64,000 nucleotides of DNA, taken from the NCBI GenBank assembly GCA_002329485.1, contig DCTZ01000027.1:5741-69740 (forward strand), written 5' to 3'. The DNA is from Caryophanales bacterium UBA1427 (GTDB lineage Bacteria > Bacillota_I > Bacilli_A > ML615J-28 > CAG-313). Every line of letters begins with the position of its first letter. Within the stretch, counting starts at the first letter, position 1. Position numbers and translations under genes: made by a program. Shown here piece after piece: positions 24,668 to 34,003 of the stretch. A model generated the notes under the pieces. That model did no database searches. It saw only the letters and a list, made by a program, of their open reading frames with translations, and was not told the DNA's origin.

Positions 24668-26101
24668 TTAATAACTTTTTTTCCATGTGTGAGGAAGAAA
24701 CAGGATTAACATCGGGAATATTTCCAATCTTCCCGCCAACATGATAAAGGATAAAACTATTTTTGAGAAATAACTGTAACCGCCGAAATTGCCGTAAGGG
24801 CCGATTTCACCCAAAACCGGTCCGACGTTGCTGATGCAGGAAGCAATAGCGGTAAAGTTGGTTTCGAAGTTATAGCCGTCGAAAGAAATGAGCGACAGTC
24901 CAATAATGAAAACCAAAATATAGACCATCATATAGGCCTGAACGTCCTGAATGATTGTCCTTTTTACCTGAGCGTTTTCAAACTTCAGGGTTTGCACCAT
25001 CCGGGGACTGATCATTTTTTTGATGCTTTGGAAAGCCGATTTAAAGAGCATCGCAATCCGGGAAACCTTGATTCCCCCGGCTGTCGATCCCGCACAGCCG
25101 CCCGACAACATCAAAAGAATTAAAATCAGTTTTGACAAGGCCGGCCACATATTGAAATTTGTTGTCACAAAACCCGTAGTCGAGATAATCGAAGTTACCT
25201 GGAAAAAGGCGTAGCGGAACGATTGACCGGAATAAGCCGAAGAAATATTAATGGCGATTATGATTGTCGAAACAAAAACAAAAGCCAAATACCATTTTAA
25301 TTCTTCGTTCCGTAACACTAAAATAATTTTACCGAGCAAAATAAAATAGAAAATGTTAAAGTTGAAGGCAAAAAGCAGCATTCCGACCGAAATAACATAG
25401 TCGATATAAGCGCTGTTGTAGAAAGCTATGCTAGCGTTTTTGACCCCGAAACCGCCGGTTCCGGCCGTAGAGAAACCATGAACAACGGCATCGAACAACG
25501 GCATTTTGCCCAGGTAAAGCAGAATAATCAATATAACGGTCATTCCGGTATATATGCCGTAAAGAATCCTGGCGGTAACTTTTAGTTTGGAAACCAATTT
25601 CCCGACCTGTGGCCCGGTCGATTCTGAACTCAATAGATAGAAAGCCTGACTGTTGCTTGGCAAAAAAGTCAAAACAAAGACCAAAATTCCCATACCGCCG
25701 ATCCAATGCGATAAACCCCGCCAAAGCAAAATTCCGTGGGAAAGGCTTTCCACATCCTGAACTATCGTGGAACCGGTTGTGGTAAAACCGGAAGACGATT
25801 CAAAAAAAGCATCGATGAAATTGGGAATCTCTCTGCTTAAGACAAAAGGCAAAGCTCCAAATAACGCCATGAAAATCCAAGCCAAAGCTACCGTTATAAA
25901 TCCGTCTTTGGCATTGATGGTTTTATTTTCCGGTTGGCGTCCTCCCATAATATGGCCGAATACCAAACTGGCCGCAAGCGAAACAATGAAAGGCATTACC
26001 GGTTCGTGATAGTAAATCGCGCAGCCGAGCGGCAAAAACATCAGGAGTCCGATTGTTTTTATAATCCGACCGATGATAAAACGAATCATCCGATAATTCA
26101 T
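24668..26101 (-). CDS. trkH: Potassium uptake protein TrkH
   Basis: 477-residue membrane subunit of a Trk/Ktr K+ uptake system. It has the four-repeat pore design; selectivity-filter-like turns are visible (SSGFTTTGST, STAGTGGFG, STTGFVT, and SNVGPVLG). ATG at 26101 is preferred, with CGGTGAT upstream; a GTG at 26110 is an alternative. It overlaps or directly abuts the end of trkA. The pairing with a double-RCK TrkA rather than a single-RCK KtrA points to the Trk type. Confidence 0.93.
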   Translation of the reverse strand: MNYRMIRFIIGRIIKTIGLLMFLPLGCAIYYHEPVMPFIVSLAASLVFGHIMGGRQPENKTINAKDGFITVALAWIFMALFGALPFVLSREIPNFIDAFFESSSGFTTTGSTIVQDVESLSHGILLWRGLSHWIGGMGILVFVLTFLPSNSQAFYLLSSESTGPQVGKLVSKLKVTARILYGIYTGMTVILIILLYLGKMPLFDAVVHGFSTAGTGGFGVKNASIAFYNSAYIDYVISVGMLLFAFNFNIFYFILLGKIILVLRNEELKWYLAFVFVSTIIIAINISSAYSGQSFRYAFFQVTSIISTTGFVTTNFNMWPALSKLILILLMLSGGCAGSTAGGIKVSRIAMLFKSAFQSIKKMISPRMVQTLKFENAQVKRTIIQDVQAYMMVYILVFIIGLSLISFDGYNFETNFTAIASCISNVGPVLGEIGPYGNFGGYSYFSKIVLSFIMLAGRLEIFPMLILFLPHTWKKSY

Positions 26102-26106
26102 ACCAA

Positions 26107-27462
26107 TCACCGAATTATTTCATTTAAGTCGTCGAACATCGTGTTTGTGGTAACAATAATGACATTGTCCCCGACTTGAATCGTATCTTCTCCGCTCGGA
26201 ACGATTATTTCTTTGCCTCTGATGATGCAGGCAACGAGAATATTGTCTTTGAGTTTGAGATTTTTAAGCGGGATTCCGGTCACCTTATTGGTTTTCTTGA
26301 CACTGAACTCGATTGCTTCAACTTGATCGTTGACAAGTTTGTAAAGCGTTTCGACGCGGCTGCTTTTTTTGGCGCTCATGGACCGTACATAGCGAACGAT
26401 AAGATTGGCCGTCAGCTGTTTCGGTGATACGATGGTATCGACCCCGATACTGTAAAGCATCGGAAAAAGCGACATCCGGTTTACCTTGGTGATTACTTTC
26501 TTTAAATTAAGCTGCGAAGCATACATCGATGTGATGATGTTTTCTTCGTCGATGCCGGTCAAAGAAACAAAAGCGTCGGTATATTCGATGCCTTCGTCGA
26601 TTAAAACACTTTGGTCGGTTCCGTCGCCGTAAATGATTTGGGCACCCGACAGAAGAACGCTTAATTCTTTGCATCTTTCCCAATTGTTTTCGATTATTTT
26701 GACATTGATTCCGTCTTCAAGCAATCGCTTGGCAAGATAGTAGGCAATCCTTCCTCCTCCCGCAATCATCACATTTCTGATTTTTTTCGATTCCAAACGG
26801 ATTTTTTTAAAAAAAACGATGATGTTGCGATGAGAACCCGTAACATGTATCCGGTCTCCGAACTGAAGAACAAAAGAACCGGTAGGAATAAAGACTTCCC
26901 CATCGCGCTGCACAGCGCAGATTAAGACTTTGAATCCCAGCTTTTGGCGGATGGTCGACAGGCTTTCGCCGATTAATGGACACTTTTCCGGTACTTTTAT
27001 TTCCACCATGTCGACTTTACCTTTGGCAAAATAATCGATTTTCAAGGCGGCCGTGAAATTCAAAATCCTGCTGCATTCCACTGCAGCTTCGAGTTCGGGA
27101 TTTACAATCATGCTTAAACCGAGTTCGTCTTTCATGCGAAGCATCTGTTCCGAATATTCGGGGGTTCTGACCCGGGCAATGGTGTGCGTCGCTCCGGCTT
27201 TTTTGGCAAACAGACAAGTCAAGATATTTACTTCGTCGCTTGAGGTAACGGCTATCACCAAATCGGCTCCGTCGACTCCGGCTTCTTTTTGGATATCGAA
27301 ACTGGTGCCGTTGCCGCAGACCCCTTTGATGTCGTATTTGTTGACCAGGCTTTCTATTACTTCCGAATCGCTATCGATTACAACAAGCGAATGTCCTTCC
27401 TTGGCCAAATGATCAATCAAAGCTGTTCCGACTTTTCCGCTTCCGACAATGATAATGCGCAT
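26107..27462 (-). CDS. trkA: Trk system regulatory subunit TrkA
   Basis: 451-residue cytoplasmic NAD(H)-binding gating subunit with two tandem RCK_N/RCK_C units: a first Rossmann turn IIVGSGKVG at the N-terminus with VVIDSD, and a second VMIAGGGRIAYYLA turn near residue 228; C-domains follow each. It gates TrkH. The ATG at 27462 has AAAGGA 9 nt upstream and lies inside the coding end of the M50-Maf gene, a 46-bp overlap. Confidence 0.93.
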   Translation of the reverse strand: MRIIIVGSGKVGTALIDHLAKEGHSLVVIDSDSEVIESLVNKYDIKGVCGNGTSFDIQKEAGVDGADLVIAVTSSDEVNILTCLFAKKAGATHTIARVRTPEYSEQMLRMKDELGLSMIVNPELEAAVECSRILNFTAALKIDYFAKGKVDMVEIKVPEKCPLIGESLSTIRQKLGFKVLICAVQRDGEVFIPTGSFVLQFGDRIHVTGSHRNIIVFFKKIRLESKKIRNVMIAGGGRIAYYLAKRLLEDGINVKIIENNWERCKELSVLLSGAQIIYGDGTDQSVLIDEGIEYTDAFVSLTGIDEENIITSMYASQLNLKKVITKVNRMSLFPMLYSIGVDTIVSPKQLTANLIVRYVRSMSAKKSSRVETLYKLVNDQVEAIEFSVKKTNKVTGIPLKNLKLKDNILVACIIRGKEIIVPSGEDTIQVGDNVIIVTTNTMFDDLNEIIR

Positions 27463-29129
27463 AAGTCATATTCCTTTAACCTTTCTTTTAAGTTTTGATA
27501 AAGGCCGGCAATCGGCAAACCCATCACGTTATAGTATTCCCCTCTGATGCCCGTGATATATCTTCCCGCCATCCCCTGAATGGCATAGGCACCGGCTTTA
27601 TCCATGACATTTTCTTTGTTGATGTAATCCTGGATTTCTTCGATGGTCATCGGCGCAAAAGTTACTTCCGTAACTTCCGCAAATGTCTTCGCTTCGTCAC
27701 GGTAAATTATGCAAACGCCGGTGATGACCTGATGGGTACGGCCCTGAAGCAGCGAAAGCATCCTGATTGCATCTTCGGTATTTTTAGGTTTCCCCAAAAC
27801 TTCGTTGTCGATTAAGACAATTGTATCCGCGCCGATAACAAGATGTTTCGGTTTGAGGCGATAAACCGCTTCGGCTTTGGCTTTGGCAACCATCTGTATT
27901 GCTTCCTTCGGGTCCAAATCGCTTGGTAAGTTTTCTTCGGTATCCTGCGCCATAACATCGAAATGTATATGGGCATTGGCCAAGATTTCTTTTCTTCTGG
28001 GCGACTTGGAAGCGAGAATGATTAATGCCGGATTTTCGGCCCGTTTTATTTGGTCTGCCAGTTCTTTTGATAACATTTTGATTTGCTCCTCTTCCGCTAA
28101 ATATGATTGCTTGTGAGCCTTTCGTAAAACTTTGTCTAGAATCCTTTTGCTTTCTTCGCTGTTTTTGTCCACCAGCCATTTTTTAACCGCATTCGCGATT
28201 CCCCCGAGTCCCGTTTTTTCTTTGTCGAGCTGTTTCTTTAAAGTTTTGTCAAAGTTGTTGTAAAGAGCAACGGTTCGGTCAAAATCCCCTTTTAAAGCTG
28301 TGGAGACAAAATACAGCACTTCAATCAGACTTCCGTAAATCGGAATCGTCGAACCTCTTTTTTGGTACATTTCTCTGATTTGGTCGAATCTTTTTTCGTC
28401 GTGACTCGCCGTCAGAACGAAAAAACGCACGATTTCGATATAGACGTCGAAAGTATTGGCAAAGCTGAGTCTATCTTTATGCAGCGGAAGTCTGATATCC
28501 TGATAAAGAGTATCGTCGTTAAGTTGGGAAGCAATTTCCAAATTGTCGAGAATTTTTTGATAAATATCCGGGTTTTTCTTGTATAAACGGTGGTTGAAAC
28601 CGTCGTTGGTCAAACCGATAAAAGGCAGGGCGTTCATCACCGCAAGCAAATAATTCATCCACAGGCCGCTGATGAAAATCCGGTTGAGCGTTTTGGTAAA
28701 CGGACCGAACTGAATCACCCCCGCAAGCACCAAGAAAATGAAAAAGTTGATGATGATGCCGCCGTAATTGAACAGGAAAAACGCTTTGTTTTCTTTGCTT
28801 TTGGGAATCATCAGACATTGCCCCCCCAAACCGTTGAACGGAATCCGTTTGAAACGGAGCGGCTTTCCGGTCGGTTTCTGAATCAAGGTTTTGCCCACCT
28901 GAAAGGAGATAAAACGGTAACCCGTCAAAAGTCCGAAAATCAGATGTCCCACTTCGTGGATGACTATTCCCGCAAAAAACCAAACAAGCAAAAAAAGGCA
29001 AGTCCACAGATTGAAGATTTCCGAAAAATCGTAACGGATCAAAAGAATCGGAAAAGGCGAAAAAGCAATCACTATCACCAATAAAGACAGCAATATTTTG
29101 TTGATTTGTTTCTTCCTGTTTTTCTTCAT
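27417..29129 (-). CDS. maf: Fusion of an M50-like membrane metalloprotease and Maf nucleotide pyrophosphatase
   Basis: 570 residues in one frame. Residues 10-190 form a membrane domain with the zinc motif HEVGH (58-62) and a later NALPFIGLTNDG that resembles the M50 second metal motif. A helical linker (about 190-360) follows. From about 370 a full Maf domain appears: LASKSPRRKEIL, VIGADTIVLIDNEVLGKP and GRTHQVITGV, the signature of enzymes hydrolysing non-canonical or modified nucleoside triphosphates. An in-frame ATG at 28076 (residue 352), 9 nt after GAGGAG, could produce free Maf. The main ATG has AAGAGGT upstream. Fusions of this kind are not familiar to me. First gene of the trk unit. 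Confidence 0.85.
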   Translation of the reverse strand: MKKNRKKQINKILLSLLVIVIAFSPFPILLIRYDFSEIFNLWTCLFLLVWFFAGIVIHEVGHLIFGLLTGYRFISFQVGKTLIQKPTGKPLRFKRIPFNGLGGQCLMIPKSKENKAFFLFNYGGIIINFFIFLVLAGVIQFGPFTKTLNRIFISGLWMNYLLAVMNALPFIGLTNDGFNHRLYKKNPDIYQKILDNLEIASQLNDDTLYQDIRLPLHKDRLSFANTFDVYIEIVRFFVLTASHDEKRFDQIREMYQKRGSTIPIYGSLIEVLYFVSTALKGDFDRTVALYNNFDKTLKKQLDKEKTGLGGIANAVKKWLVDKNSEESKRILDKVLRKAHKQSYLAEEEQIKMLSKELADQIKRAENPALIILASKSPRRKEILANAHIHFDVMAQDTEENLPSDLDPKEAIQMVAKAKAEAVYRLKPKHLVIGADTIVLIDNEVLGKPKNTEDAIRMLSLLQGRTHQVITGVCIIYRDEAKTFAEVTEVTFAPMTIEEIQDYINKENVMDKAGAYAIQGMAGRYITGIRGEYYNVMGLPIAGLYQNLKERLKEYDLCALSLSEAEKSEQL

Positions 29130-29150
29130 ATCGCTTACCTCTTTTGTATC

Positions 29151-29179
29151 ATTATAGCACTTTTTCCCTTATTATACAA
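29151..29179 (-). promoter_or_regulatory. Promoter of the M50-Maf/trk operon
   Basis: Minus-strand TTGTAT (29174-29179), 17-nt spacer, TGC-TATAAT (29151-29156): a -35/-10 pair with extended -10, about 20 nt before the ATG. Confidence 0.72.
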
Positions 29180-29186
29180 TATAATG

Positions 29187-29227
29187 CAAAAAAGGATAAA
29201 GTTTTTCGTAAAACTTTATCCTGTTTT
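29187..29227 (-). terminator. Terminator after the CofE-like gene
   Basis: Stem GGATAAAGTTTT / AAAACTTTATCC with a short loop and a following T6 run on the minus strand. It lies just upstream of the M50-Maf promoter. Confidence 0.87.
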
Positions 29228-29244
29228 TGTGCTAAAGATATCAA

Positions 29245-30435
29245 CTAACTTGCGTAATTGTCGAAATAACCTTTGATGTAAATAATCGGCGTTCCTTTGT
29301 CGCCGCTTCCGCCCATCAGGTCGGCAAGGCTTCCCAATAAATCCGTATAACGTCTTGGCGTCGTGCCGAGGGAAACTTCTTTTCCGAGCAGCGATGCTTC
29401 TTTATTCAGGATCAGTTCCTGTAGAGCCATTTCGGCGGCACTGCCCGTAAGTTCATGCAAAGCGGTATCCACAACGTATTTAAACTTGATTTCGTTCGGC
29501 GTGCCGACTAGACCCGCGGTATGAAACGGTGAAACCACCGGATCCGCAAGCTCCCAAATTCCTCCCACCGGGTCTTTGAAAGCCCCGTCGCCGTAAACCA
29601 TGACTTCGACTTTCTTGCCGGTTTCTTCGAAGATTCTTTTTTGGATTGTTTCGACCAGCCACTGGGAATCACGCGGGAACAACTTCAGACTTTCTTCGGT
29701 TGACTTGTTGGAACCGAGCACTCCGTAAAGCGGATGGCAGCCGCTGTTTCCCACGGGTTCGTTCATGATTTCATCAAGCGCGACCACTTTCTTCACGCCG
29801 CCTTTTTCCAGGATTCTTTTGGTCAGAGCTCGTTTATGGATATTGGCCACGATTACATTGGAGGTATATGCCAAAATCGCCAGCGGGTTATTGGAAAAAA
29901 TGATTTTAGCTTCCTTTCCCGCAACCTCTTTGTAATATTCCGGATAATCCACGCCGGTAAAAGGATGAAGCGGTTTCGGAAAATGACTCCTGAACTCTTC
30001 TTCGTCCATTGTTTGATTCAAAAAATCGAAACCGAGGCGGTAATATTCTTCTTCGTCGATTAGGGGGTTTCCCACTTCGTCGGTCGGAAGCGACAACTGG
30101 ATTACGACCTTGGGAAAAGCTTTGGCAATGCCTTTCAGAATAAGCGAAAAACGGTTTCGGCTCATAATCGGAAAGACCACGCCGAGTGCTTCGTTTTCTT
30201 TCATGTGGGCGAACTTTCTTTTTAAGTCTATCGCAATCTCATCCACGGTCACGAAATTGCCCTGAGATTTGGCGACAACCGCTTCGGTGATGCAGATGAC
30301 ATCGCGGTCGTCGACGGAAAAGCCCAGTTCTTCCCTGGCCTTTTTGATGGAATCAAGCGTGATGGCAACCAAATCGTCGCCTTGGCGGATAATCGGGGCT
30401 TTGATGCCGATGGCTATTGTTCCGGTTCTTCTCAT
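29245..30435 (-). CDS. CofE-like F420-0:gamma-glutamyl ligase family protein
   Basis: 396 residues of the family named after the F420-0:L-glutamate ligase, which adds glutamate to a cofactor with GTP. Seen: IGIKAPIIRQGDDL at the N-terminus, RDVICITEAVVAKSQG, a VMVYGDGAFKDPVGGIWE block and a late GTPRRYTDL-type segment. Many Bacillota that do not make F420 carry such homologues, so the real acceptor is unknown here, and no other F420 gene is in the window. It starts 2 bp after the nucleotidyltransferase-like gene. Confidence 0.75.
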   Translation of the reverse strand: MRRTGTIAIGIKAPIIRQGDDLVAITLDSIKKAREELGFSVDDRDVICITEAVVAKSQGNFVTVDEIAIDLKRKFAHMKENEALGVVFPIMSRNRFSLILKGIAKAFPKVVIQLSLPTDEVGNPLIDEEEYYRLGFDFLNQTMDEEEFRSHFPKPLHPFTGVDYPEYYKEVAGKEAKIIFSNNPLAILAYTSNVIVANIHKRALTKRILEKGGVKKVVALDEIMNEPVGNSGCHPLYGVLGSNKSTEESLKLFPRDSQWLVETIQKRIFEETGKKVEVMVYGDGAFKDPVGGIWELADPVVSPFHTAGLVGTPNEIKFKYVVDTALHELTGSAAEMALQELILNKEASLLGKEVSLGTTPRRYTDLLGSLADLMGGSGDKGTPIIYIKGYFDNYAS

Positions 30436-30437
30436 AT

Positions 30438-31628
30438 TTACTCCTCTAAAGATTTGCCTTTCGTCTGCACGACATTGAGTTTGTTCTTTTCGATAAATGC
30501 TTTGATGGTTTTCATGCGCGATTTGTTTTCTTCCGTGGAAAGCATCTTGCTTCCCAAAAAGTCATCGTAATCCGCCTGAAGAATGATTTTTTTCTTGAAC
30601 AGATTGTTTTCCTCTAAGGCTTTCAGACCCTTGAACACCGCTTTGAGAATGGCAGTCTGTTGGGAAACTTCGTCGTTGTTGTATTCGCCCCCCGAATTGG
30701 TCAGATTTTTCCCGAGAACGATATAACGCCATTTGAGTTTGCCCGTCAGTTTATCCAAAGCGGGGTTGACATCGATGACGACTTCGGTGCTCTGATCGAA
30801 CAAAAATGGATCTACTTTTGGGTTTTCCAACATCTTGGCGATTCTTTTGCGCAGTTTTCGGTAATCCCCGATATTGATGTCGTTTAAGTCGCCGGCAAGA
30901 TTAAGTTCGGGGTTTCCGGGACTGGCCACGATATATTTATGGCTGAACTTTTCTGCTTCTTTCAAACCTAGTTTCTGATACATGGCACTCCCCACTTCAA
31001 TCGGAAGCGGTGCAAAGAAATCGTCCAGGCCTTTCACAAAGGCATCCAAATAATCGTAATATTTGTTGGCTATCTGGTAATGGCGAAGCGAATGGTACAG
31101 AATGATTTCGATTACTGCTTCGTCCACGGCTTTCAAACCGAGTTCGCTGCAAGCATTTTTGATGATGATGACGGTGTTTCTAAACAGCGTGAATTCGGTG
31201 TTTGCTAAGTTGACAAACTCGACCTGCTTTACTTCTTTCAGGGTCGGGTCGATGTCGAACTGGTAGCTTACATCGTCAATCGTGAACTTGATTCTTTTTT
31301 CCCAATCGTTTCGTTCGATGTTTTTTATTTTATCGCCCCAAGCGCTGATCAAGGCGTTTTCGATGGCATTGTTGATGACGCGTTCCCGATATTGCCCCAA
31401 AGACAATTCGGTTTCGTCAAACTGCAGGGCTATCACTAACGGGTCGTTCGGGAAAGCGGTCAGTTTGGCCCAGGCTCCGACCAAATAGGCTTTTTGAAAA
31501 GGATACGGTACAGCCAGTTCTTTTTGAAGCAAAGCTTCCGTTTCCTCGAAACGCGCAAACATCTGAGGACGCAAGGTGTGGTTTGCTTCCCAATCGCTGA
31601 TGATTTTCTTAAAATCTTTCTCGATCAT
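30438..31628 (-). CDS. Unknown protein, possibly a degenerate nucleotidyltransferase fold
   Basis: 396 residues, soluble, no signal. A segment KAYLVGAWAKLTAFPNDP sits where nucleotidyltransferases of the polymerase-beta/OAS type have their G-S motif, and a later SYQFDIDPTLKE resembles the strand carrying the third acidic residue; a helical C-terminal part follows. The usual GS and first DxD are not conserved, so if the fold is right the enzyme is inactive or divergent. The ATG at 31628 has AAGGAGG 6 nt upstream; upstream in-frame sequence is non-coding in look. Probable operon with the CofE-like gene. The fold assignment is tentative. Confidence 0.6.
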   Translation of the reverse strand: MIEKDFKKIISDWEANHTLRPQMFARFEETEALLQKELAVPYPFQKAYLVGAWAKLTAFPNDPLVIALQFDETELSLGQYRERVINNAIENALISAWGDKIKNIERNDWEKRIKFTIDDVSYQFDIDPTLKEVKQVEFVNLANTEFTLFRNTVIIIKNACSELGLKAVDEAVIEIILYHSLRHYQIANKYYDYLDAFVKGLDDFFAPLPIEVGSAMYQKLGLKEAEKFSHKYIVASPGNPELNLAGDLNDINIGDYRKLRKRIAKMLENPKVDPFLFDQSTEVVIDVNPALDKLTGKLKWRYIVLGKNLTNSGGEYNNDEVSQQTAILKAVFKGLKALEENNLFKKKIILQADYDDFLGSKMLSTEENKSRMKTIKAFIEKNKLNVVQTKGKSLEE

Positions 31629-31710
31629 CGTCTTCCTCCTTAACAGATTTATTATACAAAAAAATGAGTTCTTTGACAAGTTATTAAAGGATTTTGTTTT
31701 TGTACCGTTT

Positions 31711-31746
31711 TAAAAAAGAAAAGGCCGCTTGGTTCAGCGGTCTTGT
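31711..31746 (-). terminator. Terminator after the nuclease gene
   Basis: Minus-strand stem ACCGCT / AGCGGC-type (31736-31741 with 31724-31729) followed by a T-rich tail (TTTTCTTTTTT). Confidence 0.7.
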
Positions 31747-31751
31747 TTTCT

Positions 31752-32537
31752 TTAACTGTAATCGAAACTCGGATCGAGTTCGCCGAAAACTCTCCGGCCG
31801 GTTTTGGCTACTTCCGCTTCCACTTCGGCAAAGACGGAAAAATATTTGCTTGAGCGGCCGACTTTGGCATTGGAATAGGCCTGCTGAACTAAATCGAGAT
31901 TGTGGAGTTTTCCGTCCAGCCAAACCCAGGCCAAATAACGATCGTAAGTGGCCTTCCGGTTGCCTTCGCTTTCCAAAACAATGGTTTGGGCATTGTTGAG
32001 AGCGGCTGAGGTATAAGCCGAAGCGGCTTTTCCCCACGGTTCGGGGGTATTGTACACTTCCGGGGTATCAACGCCCAAAAAGCGGACGCTGAAAGTTTCC
32101 CCGGTGATTTTGTCGCGAAACCGCGCCGTGTCGCCGTCGGTCGGACGAACCAGGGTGACTTCTCCGATTCCGTCTTTCACAAAACTGAGACCGGTGACAT
32201 CGATATCCAAAGTCACTTCGTCCAGCCGGTTGACGGTCAACGGCAAGGCTGTGGTATAAATCGGAATATATTCATCGGTACAAACGTATTTGCCGGCTCT
32301 TAGGTTGTTGCCGTATCTTACAAACTTATCGAATTCGTCTTCGTTTTGATAGACGCGCGGTTCGATCCGAAAACCGTAGCTGAGACCCAATTCGTCCATT
32401 ACGGCGCTGATTTGGGCTTGGGACATGCCTTCCAAATCCGGAAGTTTCACCATTTCCGAATAATCGACACACCCCGCAAGAACAATAATTACCAACCATA
32501 AAGAAAGAAAATAAAAAAGCTTTTTAATTGTCTTCAT
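31752..32537 (-). CDS. Lipoprotein thermonuclease (SNase-like) with PASTA-like segment
   Basis: 261 residues. Signal peptide with lipobox VLAGC, lipidated Cys23. Residues 30-60 (VKLPDLEGMSQAQI...) resemble a PASTA domain. The C-terminal 150 residues form a staphylococcal-nuclease domain with RPTDGDTARF, VRFLGVDTPE (first catalytic Arg), an EPWG glutamate and YDRYLAWV (second Arg). It probably cleaves extracellular nucleic acid while anchored to the membrane. Its start overlaps the PfkB kinase stop (ATGA). Together with the sugar/pseudouridine kinase it may serve nucleic-acid scavenging, an inference. Confidence 0.88.
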   Translation of the reverse strand: MKTIKKLFYFLSLWLVIIVLAGCVDYSEMVKLPDLEGMSQAQISAVMDELGLSYGFRIEPRVYQNEDEFDKFVRYGNNLRAGKYVCTDEYIPIYTTALPLTVNRLDEVTLDIDVTGLSFVKDGIGEVTLVRPTDGDTARFRDKITGETFSVRFLGVDTPEVYNTPEPWGKAASAYTSAALNNAQTIVLESEGNRKATYDRYLAWVWLDGKLHNLDLVQQAYSNAKVGRSSKYFSVFAEVEAEVAKTGRRVFGELDPSFDYS

Positions 32538-33430
32538 CTTATTCCTCCCATAAATTCATCCTTCGACCCGAGGGGAACAACCGCACCGGGTTGCGAAAGG
32601 GTATGCTGGGCCAATCTTACGGCTAATGCGATTGTTTTTTCCGTTTCGAGTCCCGCCGCTTTTCCGTAAACGAGACCGGCCGTAAAGGCATCGCCCGCAC
32701 CGGTTTCTTCGATGATGCTCGGGGCTTTCGGAATTTCCTTTTGCATTATTTTGTTTGCGATAGTATATATGACGGGACCTGCTCCCTGGGTAATGACCGC
32801 TTCTTCGATGCCAAAGGACAAGAGCTTTCCGGCTTGCTTTACCGGCTTTTCTTTGATACCGGTAAGCTGTTCGGCTTCGAGAATGTTGCATTTCAACATA
32901 TATATTTTAGACAGGAACGGAATAAACTTTTTAACCTTTTCCCCGCTGGTTGCTTCGACGATGATTTTGGCTTTCGAACGGCTGAATATTTCGCCGATTG
33001 CCTCTTCGTTCAGATTGGCATCAAGCACGAGATAATCGAAAGCGTTCAGATAGTCCTGGCGTTTTGCGATTTCTTCTTTGGTAAGTGCTTCGATTGTCTG
33101 GGTATCGACGGCTGCGACTTCCATTTTGCCCTCGGGAGAAATCAAGCAAAAATATACGCCGGTACTGCGGGTTGTTTCGACCGCCCGGCCGATATTGACC
33201 TCTTCCTTGGCAAAATAGGCTTTCAGCGAAGCGCCCAAAACATCGGTCGAGACCGCGGTTAAAAAGTGCACGTCCATTCCCAAATGAGCCAGGTTCAAAG
33301 CGATATTGTGTCCGACTCCTCCCCAGGAAGTGGAAATGTTTGCGGGATTGGAGTCGCGGGGAATCACGGAATGACTCAGACGGGCGATAATATCCAAATT
33401 GGTCGCGCCGACGACAAGAACTTTTTTCAT
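32534..33430 (-). CDS. PfkB-family carbohydrate/nucleoside kinase
   Basis: 298 residues of the ribokinase/PfkB superfamily: N-terminal VLVVGATNLDI, the substrate motif GGVGHNIALNLAHLG near residue 37, and the catalytic anion-hole EETGAGDAFTAG with the base Asp. The GG-G-N pattern and the overall look fit pseudouridine or nucleoside kinases better than fructokinase, but no PsuG partner is next to it. It overlaps both neighbours by four bases. Confidence 0.85.
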   Translation of the reverse strand: MKKVLVVGATNLDIIARLSHSVIPRDSNPANISTSWGGVGHNIALNLAHLGMDVHFLTAVSTDVLGASLKAYFAKEEVNIGRAVETTRSTGVYFCLISPEGKMEVAAVDTQTIEALTKEEIAKRQDYLNAFDYLVLDANLNEEAIGEIFSRSKAKIIVEATSGEKVKKFIPFLSKIYMLKCNILEAEQLTGIKEKPVKQAGKLLSFGIEEAVITQGAGPVIYTIANKIMQKEIPKAPSIIEETGAGDAFTAGLVYGKAAGLETEKTIALAVRLAQHTLSQPGAVVPLGSKDEFMGGIR

Positions 33431-33981
33431 TTGTCCAATCTCCTTTTTTGCAAATCGCGCCCGTATTTTTTTCTCATGTATTGCTTAAGCTGGCGTTTGT
33501 TTTTAAAAATCAAGACATCTTTTCCTTCCGACTTCATTCGGCTTAAAACCGTAATCAAAGTCGGACGCACCCGCGTTTTGAATCCCCACACCCATTTGAT
33601 AAACGACCAGGAAAGTTTGTCCGGGCAGTTGGTGCAGACGTCTTTGCGGGGGCTGTTGCGATAAATAAAATATCTTTTGATTACCCGATAAACGCTGAAG
33701 ACCCGCGAATAATCGAGGAAAATAACCCGGTCGCATTTTTCCAGGCGTTCTTCGAGCAGGGTGTGAATGTAATTACCGTCCAAGATCCATTCGTCTTCTT
33801 CGATAAAACCTTTGACAATCGAGCGGAAAAGCGCAATGTCTTTTTCCACCCAATCGGAACCCCAGAAATAACGATCGAGATGATAAACGGGCAGTCTTTC
33901 GTATTCGCTTATTTGTTTGGCCAGCGTTGTCTTTCCACATCCCGAATTTCCCAAAATCATTATTCGCCTGACCTTGGCCAT
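33427..33981 (-). CDS. Small P-loop kinase, FlaR/topology-modulation family
   Basis: 184 residues starting with a P-loop IMILGNSGCGKTTLA, then LPVYHLDRYFW and an ILDGNY motif typical of the adenylate-kinase-like group annotated as FlaR or DNA topology modulation protein. The real substrate of this family is unknown. First gene of a three-gene unit with PfkB kinase and nuclease; AAGGTG ribosome site before the ATG. Confidence 0.82.
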   Translation of the reverse strand: MAKVRRIMILGNSGCGKTTLAKQISEYERLPVYHLDRYFWGSDWVEKDIALFRSIVKGFIEEDEWILDGNYIHTLLEERLEKCDRVIFLDYSRVFSVYRVIKRYFIYRNSPRKDVCTNCPDKLSWSFIKWVWGFKTRVRPTLITVLSRMKSEGKDVLIFKNKRQLKQYMRKKYGRDLQKRRLDK

Positions 33982-34003
33982 TTTTTCACCTTCTTTGTTT
34001 ACA

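Noticed and set aside
29245..30435. Coenzyme F420 biosynthesis
   Set aside because: Only a CofE-family homologue is present; such homologues occur in organisms without F420 and no cofC, cofD, cofG or cofH is seen.
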